Source: Pelagibius sp. Alg239-R121
GTDB lineage: Bacteria > Pseudomonadota > Alphaproteobacteria > Kiloniellales > Kiloniellaceae
Reading direction: 5' to 3'
NCBI RefSeq assembly: GCF_947331435.1
Contig: NZ_CAMZOF010000001.1
Location: 248,001-312,000 of the forward strand
DNA: 64,000 nucleotides
The position numbers and the translations under genes are program-made. Under the pieces are notes generated by a model. It was not told where the DNA came from and ran no database searches. It worked only from the letters and a program-made list of their open reading frames with translations. Positions 36,926-46,385 of this stretch are shown piece after piece. Numbering within the stretch: position 1 is the stretch's first letter; the number at the start of each line of letters is the position of its first letter.

Positions 36926-38005
36926 ATGACCGAGAAGCTGACCATCACTGCACTCAAAAGCCGCGCTATCGTCGCTCCGCTTGCCCGACCCGTGCGGACC
37001 GCGGTGGGAACCTTGGCCAACGCGCCGCTGGTGCTGATTGATGTGGAAACGGATCAGGGCGTTACAGGCTGTGCCTATATCTTTGGCTACACCCCGACAA
37101 CACTCAAAGCGATCGCGGCTTTTTTATCCGATCTCGAGGAGAGTCTTGTCGGCCAAGTGGTTGCACCCGCGGAACAGGCCCGGTTTTACGAGAACCGCTT
37201 TCGCTTGCTGGGGCGACAGGGACTGGTCGGTATGACCCTGTCCTGCCTCGACATGGCGCTGTGGGATGCGCTTGGAAAAAGCGCCGGCCATCCTGTCGTT
37301 CGTTTGCTAGGGGGCCTGCCACGGCCAATGCCCGCCTACGACAGCTACGGCGTTGTCGATCCGATCGAGGATCGAGGCGATCTGGAGCGCTCGCTGGAGC
37401 GCGGCTTCCGCGCGATCAAAATCAAGGTTGGCGACGGTGATCTGATGCGGGACATCGAAATGGTGTCCGGCGTACGCGACATCATCGGTCCGGATGTCGA
37501 ACTGATGATCGATTTCAATCAATCGCGCACGGTGCCTGATGCCGTCCGCAGGATTGATGCTCTAAGCAACTTCGACTTGACCTGGGTCGAGGAACCGGTG
37601 CCCGCGGAAGATTTCGTTGGACACGCGGAAGTCCGGGCCGCTTCAACCCCGCCGATCCAGACCGGCGAGAATTGGTGGTTCCCACAGGACATGGCCAAGG
37701 CGATCGATGCCGGTGCTTGTGACTGCGCCATGCCGGATCTGATGAAGATCGGCGGCATCACTGCTTGGATACGGGCTGCCGGAATCGCCGAAACAAAATC
37801 CATTCCGGTCTCCAGCCATCTCTTCGTCGAAGCCAGCGCGCATGTTCTGCCGGTGACACCGACCGCCCATTATCTGGAATTCCTCGACATCGCCGGCTCG
37901 ATTTTGCAAGAACCAATGCTCGTGGAAGACGGCAAGGTCACCGCCCGCGGTCCGGGGTTGGGTATGGTTTGGAACGAAGACGCCGTCGCGCGCTACACAC
38001 TCTGA
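36926..38005 (+). CDS. Mandelate racemase-like enolase superfamily enzyme
   Basis: This 359-residue enzyme has the same length as Pseudomonas putida mandelate racemase. Each known catalytic residue is present one position on: Lys165 and Lys167 (KIKVG), Asp196, Glu222 and Glu248 as metal ligands, Asp271 and His298 as the His-Asp dyad, and Glu318. It is therefore a racemase or acid-sugar dehydratase of the mandelate racemase subgroup, abstracting the alpha-proton of a carboxylate. Residues that set mandelate specificity cannot be judged safely. It is followed by an MmgE/PrpD gene in the same direction. Confidence 0.88.
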   Translation: MTEKLTITALKSRAIVAPLARPVRTAVGTLANAPLVLIDVETDQGVTGCAYIFGYTPTTLKAIAAFLSDLEESLVGQVVAPAEQARFYENRFRLLGRQGLVGMTLSCLDMALWDALGKSAGHPVVRLLGGLPRPMPAYDSYGVVDPIEDRGDLERSLERGFRAIKIKVGDGDLMRDIEMVSGVRDIIGPDVELMIDFNQSRTVPDAVRRIDALSNFDLTWVEEPVPAEDFVGHAEVRAASTPPIQTGENWWFPQDMAKAIDAGACDCAMPDLMKIGGITAWIRAAGIAETKSIPVSSHLFVEASAHVLPVTPTAHYLEFLDIAGSILQEPMLVEDGKVTARGPGLGMVWNEDAVARYTL

Positions 38006-38123
38006 CGTCTTTAACGAGACGATCGCAGATAACTCGGAGTCGGAGTGGGAACCGTGTCGGTCCGCTGCAGCCACTAGGCTGAAGAGTACATATGGCTTTA
38101 AGCGCGGCACTGGGGAGTAAAAG

Positions 38124-39497
38124 GTGGCGATTACAAAGACGTTAGCATTCCTGCACGGCTTATCATTCGACGACCTGCCCGGCGAGGTCAAACACCAGGC
38201 CTGGCGTTGCCTGCTAGATCTTTGCGGCGTTGCGGCTGCCGGCAGTGGAACAGAACTCTCGCACATCATTCGCAACCACGCAGCCGCGCAGTTCGGTGCC
38301 GGAAGCGGCGCTGCCGCGCACTTGATGTTCGATGGACGACGCGTCAGTCCGGCGGGCGCGGCGCTGGCCGGCGGCATGACCATCGACAGTGTCGATGCGC
38401 ATGACGGTTATCCCGGCGCGAAAGGCCATGCGGGTGCGGCGATATTGCCTGCGCTTCTTGCGTTGGCCGGTCATTCCGGTGACAGCGCTGAAATGGACGC
38501 CAAAGAGTTCATGACCAGCTTTGTGATCGGCTATGAACTCGCCATCCGTGATGGGCTTGCACTCCATGCCACCGTTCCCGACTACCACACGTCAGGCGCT
38601 TGGGTGGCAGTTGCCTGTGCGGGATTAGGGGCACGGCACCTGGGGCTGGACAACGCCCACAGCCGCCATGCGCTTGGAATTGCCGAGTATCATGGCCCAC
38701 GCAGTCAGATGATGCGCTGCATCGATCACCCAACCATGCTGAAAGACGGGGCCGGCTGGGGGGCTATGTCCGGTGTCAGCGCTGCATATCTCGCCGCGGA
38801 CGGCTTTACCGGTGCACCGGCACTCACGATGGAATCGGACGAAGCAGCATCGCACTGGGCGGACCTCGGGACACGCTGGCTGATGCTGGAGCAGTATTTC
38901 AAACCCTATCCGGTCTGCCGCTGGGCACAGCCTGCAACGGAAGCAGCGCTGGATCTGCGCAACGACCATGGCTTGACCGCAAGCGACATTGACCATGTCG
39001 AGGTCTTCTCATTTCACGAGGCGATCCGTCTGGCCACGCGCGAACCGGCGAACACAGAAGCGGCCCAATACAGTCTGCCTTTTCCCTTGGCCGCCGCACT
39101 GGTGCACGGACAACTGGAAGCGAGGCAAATTGACGGACAAGCGCTGCAGGATCCCGAAATTCTTCGCCTAAGTCGCTCCCTGATCCTTCGGGAGAGCGAT
39201 GACTACAACGCGCTGTTCCCGTCAGAGCGATTCGCCCATGTCACCCTGCACCTGAAGGATGGTCGTCAGTTGACGTCGGAACCATCTGCGGGACGCGGGA
39301 ATGCCGAAAACCCCTTAAGCGACGAGGAGATCATAGAGAAATTTCGGCGTTATGCTGCTTGTGCCCTTTCGCCAGCCAGATGCGACGCACTCCAAATGGC
39401 CGTGAACACAATCTCAAGAGGCGAAGGCTCGGCTGCAGGGTTGCTCAAGGCGATCACCGCAGCCGCCGATGCACAGAAACGCTCTTCTGCCGCCTAA
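38124..39497 (+). CDS. MmgE/PrpD family protein
   Basis: This 457-residue protein belongs to the family that includes 2-methylcitrate dehydratase, cis-aconitate decarboxylase and iminodisuccinate epimerase. Typical segments are DLCGVAAAGS, SVDAHDGYPGAKGHAGAAILPALLAL, and FKPYPVCRWAQPATEA. It starts with GTG preceded by GGGGAG. It lies 118 bp after the mandelate-racemase-like gene and probably works on a polycarboxylate in the same pathway. Specific activity unknown. Confidence 0.87.
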   Translation: MAITKTLAFLHGLSFDDLPGEVKHQAWRCLLDLCGVAAAGSGTELSHIIRNHAAAQFGAGSGAAAHLMFDGRRVSPAGAALAGGMTIDSVDAHDGYPGAKGHAGAAILPALLALAGHSGDSAEMDAKEFMTSFVIGYELAIRDGLALHATVPDYHTSGAWVAVACAGLGARHLGLDNAHSRHALGIAEYHGPRSQMMRCIDHPTMLKDGAGWGAMSGVSAAYLAADGFTGAPALTMESDEAASHWADLGTRWLMLEQYFKPYPVCRWAQPATEAALDLRNDHGLTASDIDHVEVFSFHEAIRLATREPANTEAAQYSLPFPLAAALVHGQLEARQIDGQALQDPEILRLSRSLILRESDDYNALFPSERFAHVTLHLKDGRQLTSEPSAGRGNAENPLSDEEIIEKFRRYAACALSPARCDALQMAVNTISRGEGSAAGLLKAITAAADAQKRSSAA

Positions 39498-39500
39498 GGT

Positions 39501-40658
39501 TCAAGGTGCCGAGGTTGAGCGCGAGCGAAAGAGGCTGAAAAGACTCATGCCGTCCAGCGAATATGGCCTCTCGACCAAAAGAAAAAGTCCAGCCGAAACG
39601 ACACTTGCCGCGATAAAAGCAGGCAGAAACAGCAGCCAGAACCAAAAGAAGCCGGCGTAGCTCTCGGACGGCAGAACAACCCCCAACACCAAGAAAAAGA
39701 ACTTCAGCGTCAAGCCGTGAATCAGATAGAAAGAATAGCTGATGTTGCCGAAATAGCGCAGATAACGCCGTGAGAAGAAGCGGGAAAGCCAACCATCTTT
39801 GCAGAAAACAGCGACGCACAACAAATAACAGGCGCCGAACAACATCACTTGATTGACTTTTCCGGCATTCTTGAAAGTCACCAGATCGAAATGGATTGAG
39901 GTCTTGAATGCCAGAACCACCACAAAAGCAGCCAATGCGAGCAGAGTCAGTGCGGGTGAACTCCGCTCGCGAACGATCACTTGCGCGGTCTCGTAGACCA
40001 TGATGCCAGCAATGAACATCGACGCGCGGAAGTGCTGGGGCACCGCCAGATAGACCACTACCCAAAGCGCAAACCAGAAAATCACCCGCAGTCTGGGAGA
40101 AAGTTCGCGCAGCCGAAAAATCGGCAGGATCAGCGGCATAACTAAGTAAAAAAACATTTCGTAGCTCAGCGACCAAGCCACCGTGATCATTGGATCGATA
40201 TCCAGAATTCCTGGAAATAACAGGTAGTTGGCGACAAGGTACCAAGCAGCTTCGCTCTCGCCGGCAGGTATCTTGCTTTGATCGGGCAAAGCCAGCGACA
40301 GGGCCGTGTAAAGCAACATGACGGCAAGAAAGACGGGATAGATTCGAAAGATCCGCCGCTTCGCATAAGGCAAGATCGGCCGTTCTCTGCGAATCAACAT
40401 GGCGTAGATCAGAAACCCGCTGATGGCGAAGAAGACGTCGACACCGACGTTGCCGATGGAAAAGAGGGTCTCGTTGAGGTCGTAAGTGAAGGATCCCTCT
40501 GGCACCCAAGGTTTGACCAAAGTGGCATAGTGCACGAGAAACACCATAAAGGCGCCGAGGCCACGAAGACCTTCGATGGACTGCATCCAGCTTTTGGAAT
40601 GCCCCTGAAGCTCAAAAGCCCTATCGGCTGCGTGATCTAAACTTGCCAAGATCTTCAT
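39501..40658 (-). CDS. Acyltransferase family 3 membrane protein
   Basis: This 385-residue protein has about ten membrane segments and the AT3 motifs SIEGLRGLGAFMVFLVHY (His in the first segment), GVDVFFAISGFLI and RRIFRIYP. Such enzymes transfer acetyl or other acyl groups to surface sugars. A second AT3 protein lies at 51199-53178. It is convergent with the MmgE/PrpD gene and stands alone; the sugar target is unknown. Confidence 0.88.
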   Translation of the reverse strand: MKILASLDHAADRAFELQGHSKSWMQSIEGLRGLGAFMVFLVHYATLVKPWVPEGSFTYDLNETLFSIGNVGVDVFFAISGFLIYAMLIRRERPILPYAKRRIFRIYPVFLAVMLLYTALSLALPDQSKIPAGESEAAWYLVANYLLFPGILDIDPMITVAWSLSYEMFFYLVMPLILPIFRLRELSPRLRVIFWFALWVVVYLAVPQHFRASMFIAGIMVYETAQVIVRERSSPALTLLALAAFVVVLAFKTSIHFDLVTFKNAGKVNQVMLFGACYLLCVAVFCKDGWLSRFFSRRYLRYFGNISYSFYLIHGLTLKFFFLVLGVVLPSESYAGFFWFWLLFLPAFIAASVVSAGLFLLVERPYSLDGMSLFSLFRSRSTSAP

Positions 40659-40847
40659 AAAAAGAAATCCGCTGCGGCGACTATGCGCCTGCTGACCACT
40701 CCGATTGCAAAAAACGGCACCACTTTAGGGCTCACGACCATACGCGATAGAATTTCGCCGCCAAGGATTTTTATTCCGTTAAACTTTGCACAAACCCGTC
40801 TCTAAGCTTACTGGACGGACCTGCGCTTCTCCGGCATTCTCCCCGCC

Positions 40848-43655
40848 ATGAACAACTCGATTCCCTTCAATCACATCTACCTGATCGACGGTTCCGGCTA
40901 CATCTTCCGGGCGTTTTTTGGGATCCCCCGCATGTCCCGCCCCGACGGCACGCCCGTCAACGCGGTCTTTGGTTACACCAACATGCTGATTAAGCTGCTG
41001 AACGACCACGATTCAGATGGGTTCGCGGTAATCTTCGATGCGGGACGAGAGTCCTTCCGCAACGAATTCTATCCGGAATACAAGGCCCAGCGGCCGGACG
41101 TCCCGGAAGATCTGATCCCGCAGTTTGCCTTGATTCGCGAAGCGACGCGCGCTTTCAATCTGCCGTCGATCGAGATGAAGGGCTACGAAGCCGACGATCT
41201 GATCGCAACCTACGCACAGCAAGCCAAGGCCGCCGGCGTAAAGGTTACGATCGTGTCGTCGGACAAGGATCTGATGCAGCTGGTCGAGCCCGGGATCGAA
41301 TTGCTCGACCCCATGAAGAACATCCCGATCGGTGAAGAACAGGTGCTCGAAAAGTTCGGCGTCAAGCCGGACAGGGTGATCGATGTTCAGGCTCTTGCTG
41401 GCGACTCTGTAGACAACGTGCCCGGCGTACCCGGAATCGGTATCAAAACCGCCGCGCAATTGATCAATGAATACGGCGACCTGGAATCCCTGCTGAACCG
41501 CGCCGAGGAAATCAAACAGCCGAAACGGCGCCAGAATCTGATTGAATTTGCTGAATTGGCGCGTGTGAGCCGTCGCCTGGTGGAACTGAAACGAGACGTA
41601 CCGGTCGACGACGACCTCGCCGGCTTTGACCGCAATGATCCCGACGGCATTGTCCTACGTGCCTTCCTGGAAGAAAACGGTTTTCGATCGATCATCGCCC
41701 GTCTGGGTGAAATTCTGGGAAGCGATGATGCAGCTGGGGTCGTCGCTGCGCCGGAGGAGGAACCGTCCGAAGCAGAGTACGAACTGGTGCAAACCCGCGC
41801 CGAATTGGAAAGCTGGATTGCGGCTGCCAACAAGGAAGGTATCGTCACCATCGATACCGAAACCACCTCACTGGATGCTCATAGCGCCGAACTCGTCGGA
41901 GTCAGTCTGTCCGTTAAATCCGGAAAAGCCTGCTACATTCCAGTCGGCCATCGCTCTCCCGAAGCTGCGGCAGCGGCTGAGTCCGACCAGGGTGGACTGG
42001 ATCTCGCGGCGCCCCAGGATAAGGCGCCGGACGCCCCTAAGCAGATTCCTCGGGATGAGGCCGTCGCGTTGCTCAAGCCGTTGCTGGAGGATCCGGGTAT
42101 TCTCAAGGTCGGCCAGAACATCAAGTACGATATGATCGTCCTGGCGCGCTGCGGCATCGAAATGTCGCCGATCGACGACACCATGCTGCTGTCATATGTG
42201 GTCGAAGGCGGCCTACATGGCCACGGCATGGACGATCTCGCCCAACTGCATCTTGGCCACGACACCATCAAGTTTAAAGACGTCGCCGGTAGTGGCAAAT
42301 CCCAGGTCACCTTCGACAAGGTACCGCTCGACAAGGCTCTGGACTACGCTGCCGAAGATGCAGATATCACAGGGCGTCTGCATCGCCTGCTGAAGCCCCG
42401 GCTGGTCACCGACCAGATGGCCACGGTCTACGAAACGATCGAACGCCCTCTCGTGCCGGTCTTGGCAACCATGGAACGCACCGGCATCAAAGTTGACCGT
42501 GACGTCCTGCGTCGAATGTCCAACGATTTCGCCCAGCGGCTGGCAGAGCTGGAAACCCAGATCCATGGTCTGGCCGGACGGCCCTTCACCATCGGCTCCC
42601 CCAAACAGCTCGGCGAGATCCTCTTCGATGAAATGAGCCTGCCGGGCGGCAAAAAGGGGAAAAGTGGAGCCTACGCCACCGGGGCAGACATCTTGGAAAG
42701 CCTGGCAGCCCAGGGCCACGACCTGCCTGCCCGGGTTTTGGATTGGCGGCAGCTAGCCAAACTCAAGAGCACCTACACAGACTCACTTCAGGAACAGATC
42801 AATCCGGAAACCGGACGGATCCATACGTCCTACTCGCAAGCCATCGCCTCAACCGGACGGCTGTCGTCCAACGACCCAAACCTCCAGAACATCCCGATCC
42901 GCACCGAGGAGGGCCGAAAGATCCGCGAAGCTTTCGTGGCTGAAGACGGCTGCAAACTGCTATCGGTCGATTACAGCCAGATCGAATTGCGCCTCGCGGC
43001 GGAGATCGCCGAGGTCGAATCCCTGCGGCAAGCCTTCCTGGAAGGCCAGGATATTCACGCCATCACAGCCAGCCAGGTTTTCGGTGTGCCGGTCGAGGGT
43101 ATGGATCCGATGATCCGGCGCCAGGCCAAGGCAATCAACTTCGGCATTATCTACGGTATCTCGGCCTTCGGATTGGCAAACAACCTGCGCATTCCGCAGA
43201 ATGATGCCAAGAACTACATTGCCGCCTATTTCGAGCGCTACCCCGGAATCCGCGCCTATATGGATCGGGCAAAGGAGCAGTGCAAGAAGCAAGGCTTCGT
43301 GACGACCCTCTTCGGGCGAAAGATTCACATCCCTGCGATCGGGGAAAAGAACCCGGCGCGCAAGAATTTTGGCGAGCGCGCGGCCATAAACGCACCGATC
43401 CAGGGTACAGCCGCGGATATCATCAAGCGCGCCATGATCCGCGTTCCGCGGGCCATGAGCCAGGCCGGCCTGGACGCAAAAATGCTGCTGCAGGTGCACG
43501 ACGAACTGCTGTTCGAAGTACCCGAAGGGCAGATTGAGGAGACCACAGCCGTTGTGCGCGAAGTCATGGAAACGGCTTGCGATCCCGTGCTCGAACTTTC
43601 GGTGCCGCTCGTGGCCGATGCAGGCGTCGCCAACAATTGGGCCGAAGCCCACTAG
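40848..43655 (+). CDS. polA: DNA polymerase I
   Basis: This 935-residue enzyme has the complete architecture: 5' nuclease (residues 1-270, with IDGSGYIFRAFFG and the SSDKDLMQL segment), 3'-5' exonuclease (around 330, TIDTETTSLDAH with the Asp-x-Glu pair intact, so proofreading is likely), and polymerase (about 530-935) with motif A SVDYSQIELR near 705, motif B RRQAKAINFG near 757 and motif C QVHDELLFE near 882. It fills gaps in repair and removes RNA primers. Length is normal. It stands as a single transcription unit. Confidence 0.97.
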   Translation: MNNSIPFNHIYLIDGSGYIFRAFFGIPRMSRPDGTPVNAVFGYTNMLIKLLNDHDSDGFAVIFDAGRESFRNEFYPEYKAQRPDVPEDLIPQFALIREATRAFNLPSIEMKGYEADDLIATYAQQAKAAGVKVTIVSSDKDLMQLVEPGIELLDPMKNIPIGEEQVLEKFGVKPDRVIDVQALAGDSVDNVPGVPGIGIKTAAQLINEYGDLESLLNRAEEIKQPKRRQNLIEFAELARVSRRLVELKRDVPVDDDLAGFDRNDPDGIVLRAFLEENGFRSIIARLGEILGSDDAAGVVAAPEEEPSEAEYELVQTRAELESWIAAANKEGIVTIDTETTSLDAHSAELVGVSLSVKSGKACYIPVGHRSPEAAAAAESDQGGLDLAAPQDKAPDAPKQIPRDEAVALLKPLLEDPGILKVGQNIKYDMIVLARCGIEMSPIDDTMLLSYVVEGGLHGHGMDDLAQLHLGHDTIKFKDVAGSGKSQVTFDKVPLDKALDYAAEDADITGRLHRLLKPRLVTDQMATVYETIERPLVPVLATMERTGIKVDRDVLRRMSNDFAQRLAELETQIHGLAGRPFTIGSPKQLGEILFDEMSLPGGKKGKSGAYATGADILESLAAQGHDLPARVLDWRQLAKLKSTYTDSLQEQINPETGRIHTSYSQAIASTGRLSSNDPNLQNIPIRTEEGRKIREAFVAEDGCKLLSVDYSQIELRLAAEIAEVESLRQAFLEGQDIHAITASQVFGVPVEGMDPMIRRQAKAINFGIIYGISAFGLANNLRIPQNDAKNYIAAYFERYPGIRAYMDRAKEQCKKQGFVTTLFGRKIHIPAIGEKNPARKNFGERAAINAPIQGTAADIIKRAMIRVPRAMSQAGLDAKMLLQVHDELLFEVPEGQIEETTAVVREVMETACDPVLELSVPLVADAGVANNWAEAH

Positions 43656-43699
43656 AGTCTATTCCAGTAGCAGATGATCAGACTTCAGAGTCTGACCAC

Positions 43700-43746
43700 A
43701 AAAAAAGCTTAACCCCGAAGCAGAGCAAAATGCTTCGGGGTTAAGC
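43700..43746 (-). terminator. Strong hairpin terminator for the minus-strand small gene
   Basis: A 16-bp perfect stem (43707-43722 with 43731-43746, loop of eight bases) is followed on the minus strand by seven T residues (43700-43706). It ends transcription from the right. On the plus strand no T run follows, but the hairpin lies about 50 bp after polA and could also trim its transcript. Confidence 0.85.
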
Positions 43747-43860
43747 CGTTCGGTTTCACTGGCTGGGGAGGGAAACCTGCTTTGCGGTTTTTCCGGCTAT
43801 TTTGCCAACCGCCTGAAAATGTCTTTGTCGTTTGTCGGTCGCGATTAGGTAGGCAAGGCG

Positions 43861-44103
43861 TTAGTGGGTCGTCGTCGGACTGCCGTAATCGCTATAACTA
43901 GGGTGATCGGCGTAGTAGGCTTCTTCGAGCGGTGCGTAGGTCATACCCTTTGTCGTGGCGAGAAATGCACGGTCCTGCTCCTGAAAGTGAATCGCGTGAA
44001 ACTCTTCACGCAGACCTTCGAAAAAGCGGTCGGTGCCTTCGATCAGCCGGCCGGTCCAAGCAAAAAATGCGGTGGAAGAAGTTATTGTGCCTCTGAGCTG
44101 CAT
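43861..44103 (-). CDS. Small hypothetical protein
   Basis: This 80-residue protein is unrecognised. It begins MQLRGTITSSTAFF, contains LIEGTDRFFEGLREEFHAIHF and ends in a Tyr-, Ser- and Pro-rich tail. ATG 44103 follows AAAGGA by 9 bases; a longer frame would add 17 residues without a ribosome site. A strong terminator lies 115 bp downstream on the same strand, which supports a real transcript. Confidence 0.6.
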   Translation of the reverse strand: MQLRGTITSSTAFFAWTGRLIEGTDRFFEGLREEFHAIHFQEQDRAFLATTKGMTYAPLEEAYYADHPSYSDYGSPTTTH

Positions 44104-44442
44104 GTCCGTCGATCCTTTAGCGCGGGGTTTGGTGTCGCTTCCGACAGCACCCAATAAACGCCTGAGACCTTAACGTGAGCTTAACAAACCGCCTCGCAGC
44201 CGAGAGAAACCAGTATATCACAACGATGTCACGGATGTATCGCAATGCTGATAAAATTTCTCATAAAACGAGAGATACATCAGCCGATACCCGCGTAAGC
44301 TATGATCTGGGACGAATTGACGCTTTCGGGCCGCGCGAACAACCTCGAGAATCAGGACGATGACCCAAAAACGAACGGCCCCCGCTATGCGGAGGCCGTT
44401 GTTCCAAAGGCATTCAGCCATCATTGATGGCAAGGTTTCACA
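44104..44442. other. Intergenic region
   Basis: The 339 bp between the small minus-strand gene and pckA hold the pckA terminator at 44367-44400 and an AT-rich stretch around 44200-44290 that may include the promoter of the small gene. A 62-codon plus-strand frame at 44175-44363 has no coding character. Confidence 0.4.
44367..44400 (-). terminator. pckA terminator
   Basis: AACGGCC (44374-44380) pairs with GGCCGTT (44394-44400), with an inner CCGC-TAT-GCGG stem separated by one mismatch. Five T residues follow on the minus strand after two bases. It lies 43 bp beyond the pckA stop. Confidence 0.8.
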
Positions 44443-46050
44443 TCATGCGGCTTCGTGAATACCGGCAGCCTTGATATCTTCGTCGACATAGGCTTCGAAC
44501 TGCTTGAAGTTCGTGGCAAAGCGCTTGGTCAGTTCTCGCGCAGTCTGGTCATAAGAGGATTTGTCCGCCCAGGTCAGGCGCGGATCCAGCACATCGGACG
44601 GAACATCTGGGCAGTTCCGCGGGATCAACAGTCCGAAATCCGGATGCCTGGCCGTGTTCACGCCCGCCAGCTTACCGTCCAGTGCAGCCCTCACCATGGC
44701 CCGGGTATGAGCGATACTCATACGCTGGCCGGTACCGTAGGCACCACCCGTCCAGCCAGTGTTGACCAGCCAGCACTTGGCGCCGCTGGTTTTGATCTTT
44801 TCACCCAGCATGCGGGCGTAGACCGAAGGATGCCGCGGCATGAAAGGGGCCCCAAAACAGGTCGAAAAGGTCGCTTTGGGCTCTGTGACGCCCTTTTCAG
44901 TCCCCGCAACACGCGCCGTATAGCCCGAAAGGAAATGGTACATGGCCTGTTCGGCTGACAGCTCACTGATGGGAGGCAGCACGCCGAAGGCATCGGCTGT
45001 CAGCATCACGATGTTCTGCGGCTGGCCCCCGCGTCCATCCATAGACACGTTGGGAATGAACTCGATGGGATAGCTGGCGCGGGTGTTTTCGGTAAGACTC
45101 CCATCATTGAAATCAAGTTGCCGGCTGTCCGGATGCATCACGACGTTTTCCAGCACCGTGCCGAAACGCTGCGTCGTTGCGAAGATCTCAGGTTCGGCTT
45201 CCTGCGAAAGATTGATAACTTTGGCGTAACAGCCGCCTTCAAAGTTGAAGACGCCGCCGCTTGACCAGCCATGCTCATCATCCCCCACCAGGGTACGGCT
45301 GCCGTCAGCCGAAATCGTCGTCTTGCCGGTTCCCGAAAGACCGAAAAAGACCGCTGCATCCCCGCTCGGACCAATGTTAGCCGAACAGTGCATAGGCAGA
45401 ACATCCCGGTCGGGCAGCAAATAGTTCAGAATTGAGAAAATCGACTTCTTGATCTCGCCTGCATAAACGGTGCCGCCTATCAACACGACTCGCTCGGCAA
45501 AATTGACAACGACGAAGCACTCGGAAGTCGTGCCGTCAGTGGCCGGGTCAGCATGAAGAAAAGGCGCATGCAGAACCGTGAAATCCGGAACAAAATCGGT
45601 CAGCTCAGCAAGCGCCGGCTGAATGAACATGTTGCGGGCAAACAAACTGTGCCAGGGACTTTCACTAACCACACGGGCACGTAGACGATAATCGCTGTCG
45701 GCACCCGCATAAACATCCTGAACAAAGAGATCACGCTTCTGAAAGTGGGCCTGTACCTTGCTGTAGAGGCGGGCGTAGTTCTCCGCGCTCATTGCAACGT
45801 TGACGTCACCCCACCAGATGTCACCGCTGGTCGATGGCTCGTCGACGATGAACTTGTCTTTGGGCGAACGTCCTGTGTGGTGACCGGTACGCACCACCAG
45901 CGCACCACCCGGCGCAATAACGCCGTCACCTCGCCGCACCGACATTTCGTAAAGGGCCGGCGCATCCAGGTTCCAATATGCAGTGTTGAAATTGCGGACA
46001 GCATGCCTGTCCAGGCCGTGACTGCTCACGGCCGGGCCTAAGTTGGTCAC
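44443..46050 (-). CDS. pckA: Phosphoenolpyruvate carboxykinase (ATP)
   Basis: This 535-residue enzyme converts oxaloacetate and ATP to PEP, the first step of gluconeogenesis. The kinase loop GLSGTGKTTIS and the metal and substrate segments GVFNFEGGCYAK and NVSMDGRGG are intact. The start is GTG with GGGAGA upstream. In many alphaproteobacteria pckA is divergent from chvI; here about 7.5 kb of other genes separate them. Growth on acetate or pyruvate from phosphonates would require this enzyme. Confidence 0.97.
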   Translation of the reverse strand: MTNLGPAVSSHGLDRHAVRNFNTAYWNLDAPALYEMSVRRGDGVIAPGGALVVRTGHHTGRSPKDKFIVDEPSTSGDIWWGDVNVAMSAENYARLYSKVQAHFQKRDLFVQDVYAGADSDYRLRARVVSESPWHSLFARNMFIQPALAELTDFVPDFTVLHAPFLHADPATDGTTSECFVVVNFAERVVLIGGTVYAGEIKKSIFSILNYLLPDRDVLPMHCSANIGPSGDAAVFFGLSGTGKTTISADGSRTLVGDDEHGWSSGGVFNFEGGCYAKVINLSQEAEPEIFATTQRFGTVLENVVMHPDSRQLDFNDGSLTENTRASYPIEFIPNVSMDGRGGQPQNIVMLTADAFGVLPPISELSAEQAMYHFLSGYTARVAGTEKGVTEPKATFSTCFGAPFMPRHPSVYARMLGEKIKTSGAKCWLVNTGWTGGAYGTGQRMSIAHTRAMVRAALDGKLAGVNTARHPDFGLLIPRNCPDVPSDVLDPRLTWADKSSYDQTARELTKRFATNFKQFEAYVDEDIKAAGIHEAA

Positions 46051-46385
46051 GTCGTGTCTCCCTTTGCGTGGCCATGTTGTCGACCCTCTTCAATTCAGCA
46101 GGCTAATTTTGACCTCGTGGCCTGCAAACAGAGAGAGCTCAGCTTGTTTGTACAGAGGTAACGCAGAATGAAAAGGGATGCGAGTCCGTATCATAGTTAA
46201 CAATGCAAAAATTCCACCGACCCCTATCGTACAACCGGCTGAACATTTTTGATTTCGGTATAAATAATACTTTTCAGATAAAATTAACGAAGAAACACCA
46301 GAAGTGAACGCAACAAAGAGTTGTTTAAACATCAATAAATAGAATCGATTCTACAAATTTACTTTTCATACCCATGTATGATTAA
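46051..46385. other. Divergent intergenic region of pckA and the PAS gene
   Basis: This 335-bp region is clearly more AT-rich than its neighbours, particularly 46230-46380. It must hold the pckA and PAS-gene promoters. It contains an inverted repeat GCAGGC/GCCTGC near 46101-46127 and a perfect 14-bp palindrome at 46340-46353. No gene is supported. Confidence 0.5.
46340..46353. promoter_or_regulatory. Perfect 14-bp palindrome TAGAATCGATTCTA
   Basis: The sequence equals its own reverse complement. It ends 32 bp before the start codon of the PAS-domain gene, where an operator would overlap the promoter. The binding protein is unknown. Confidence 0.45.

Noticed and set aside
43864-44157. Plus-strand frame opposite the small gene at 43861-44103
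   Set aside because: The minus-strand frame has a ribosome site and a downstream terminator on its own strand; the plus frame has neither.
44175-44363. 62-codon plus-strand frame
   Set aside because: No ribosome site, no coding character, and it runs into the pckA terminator region.
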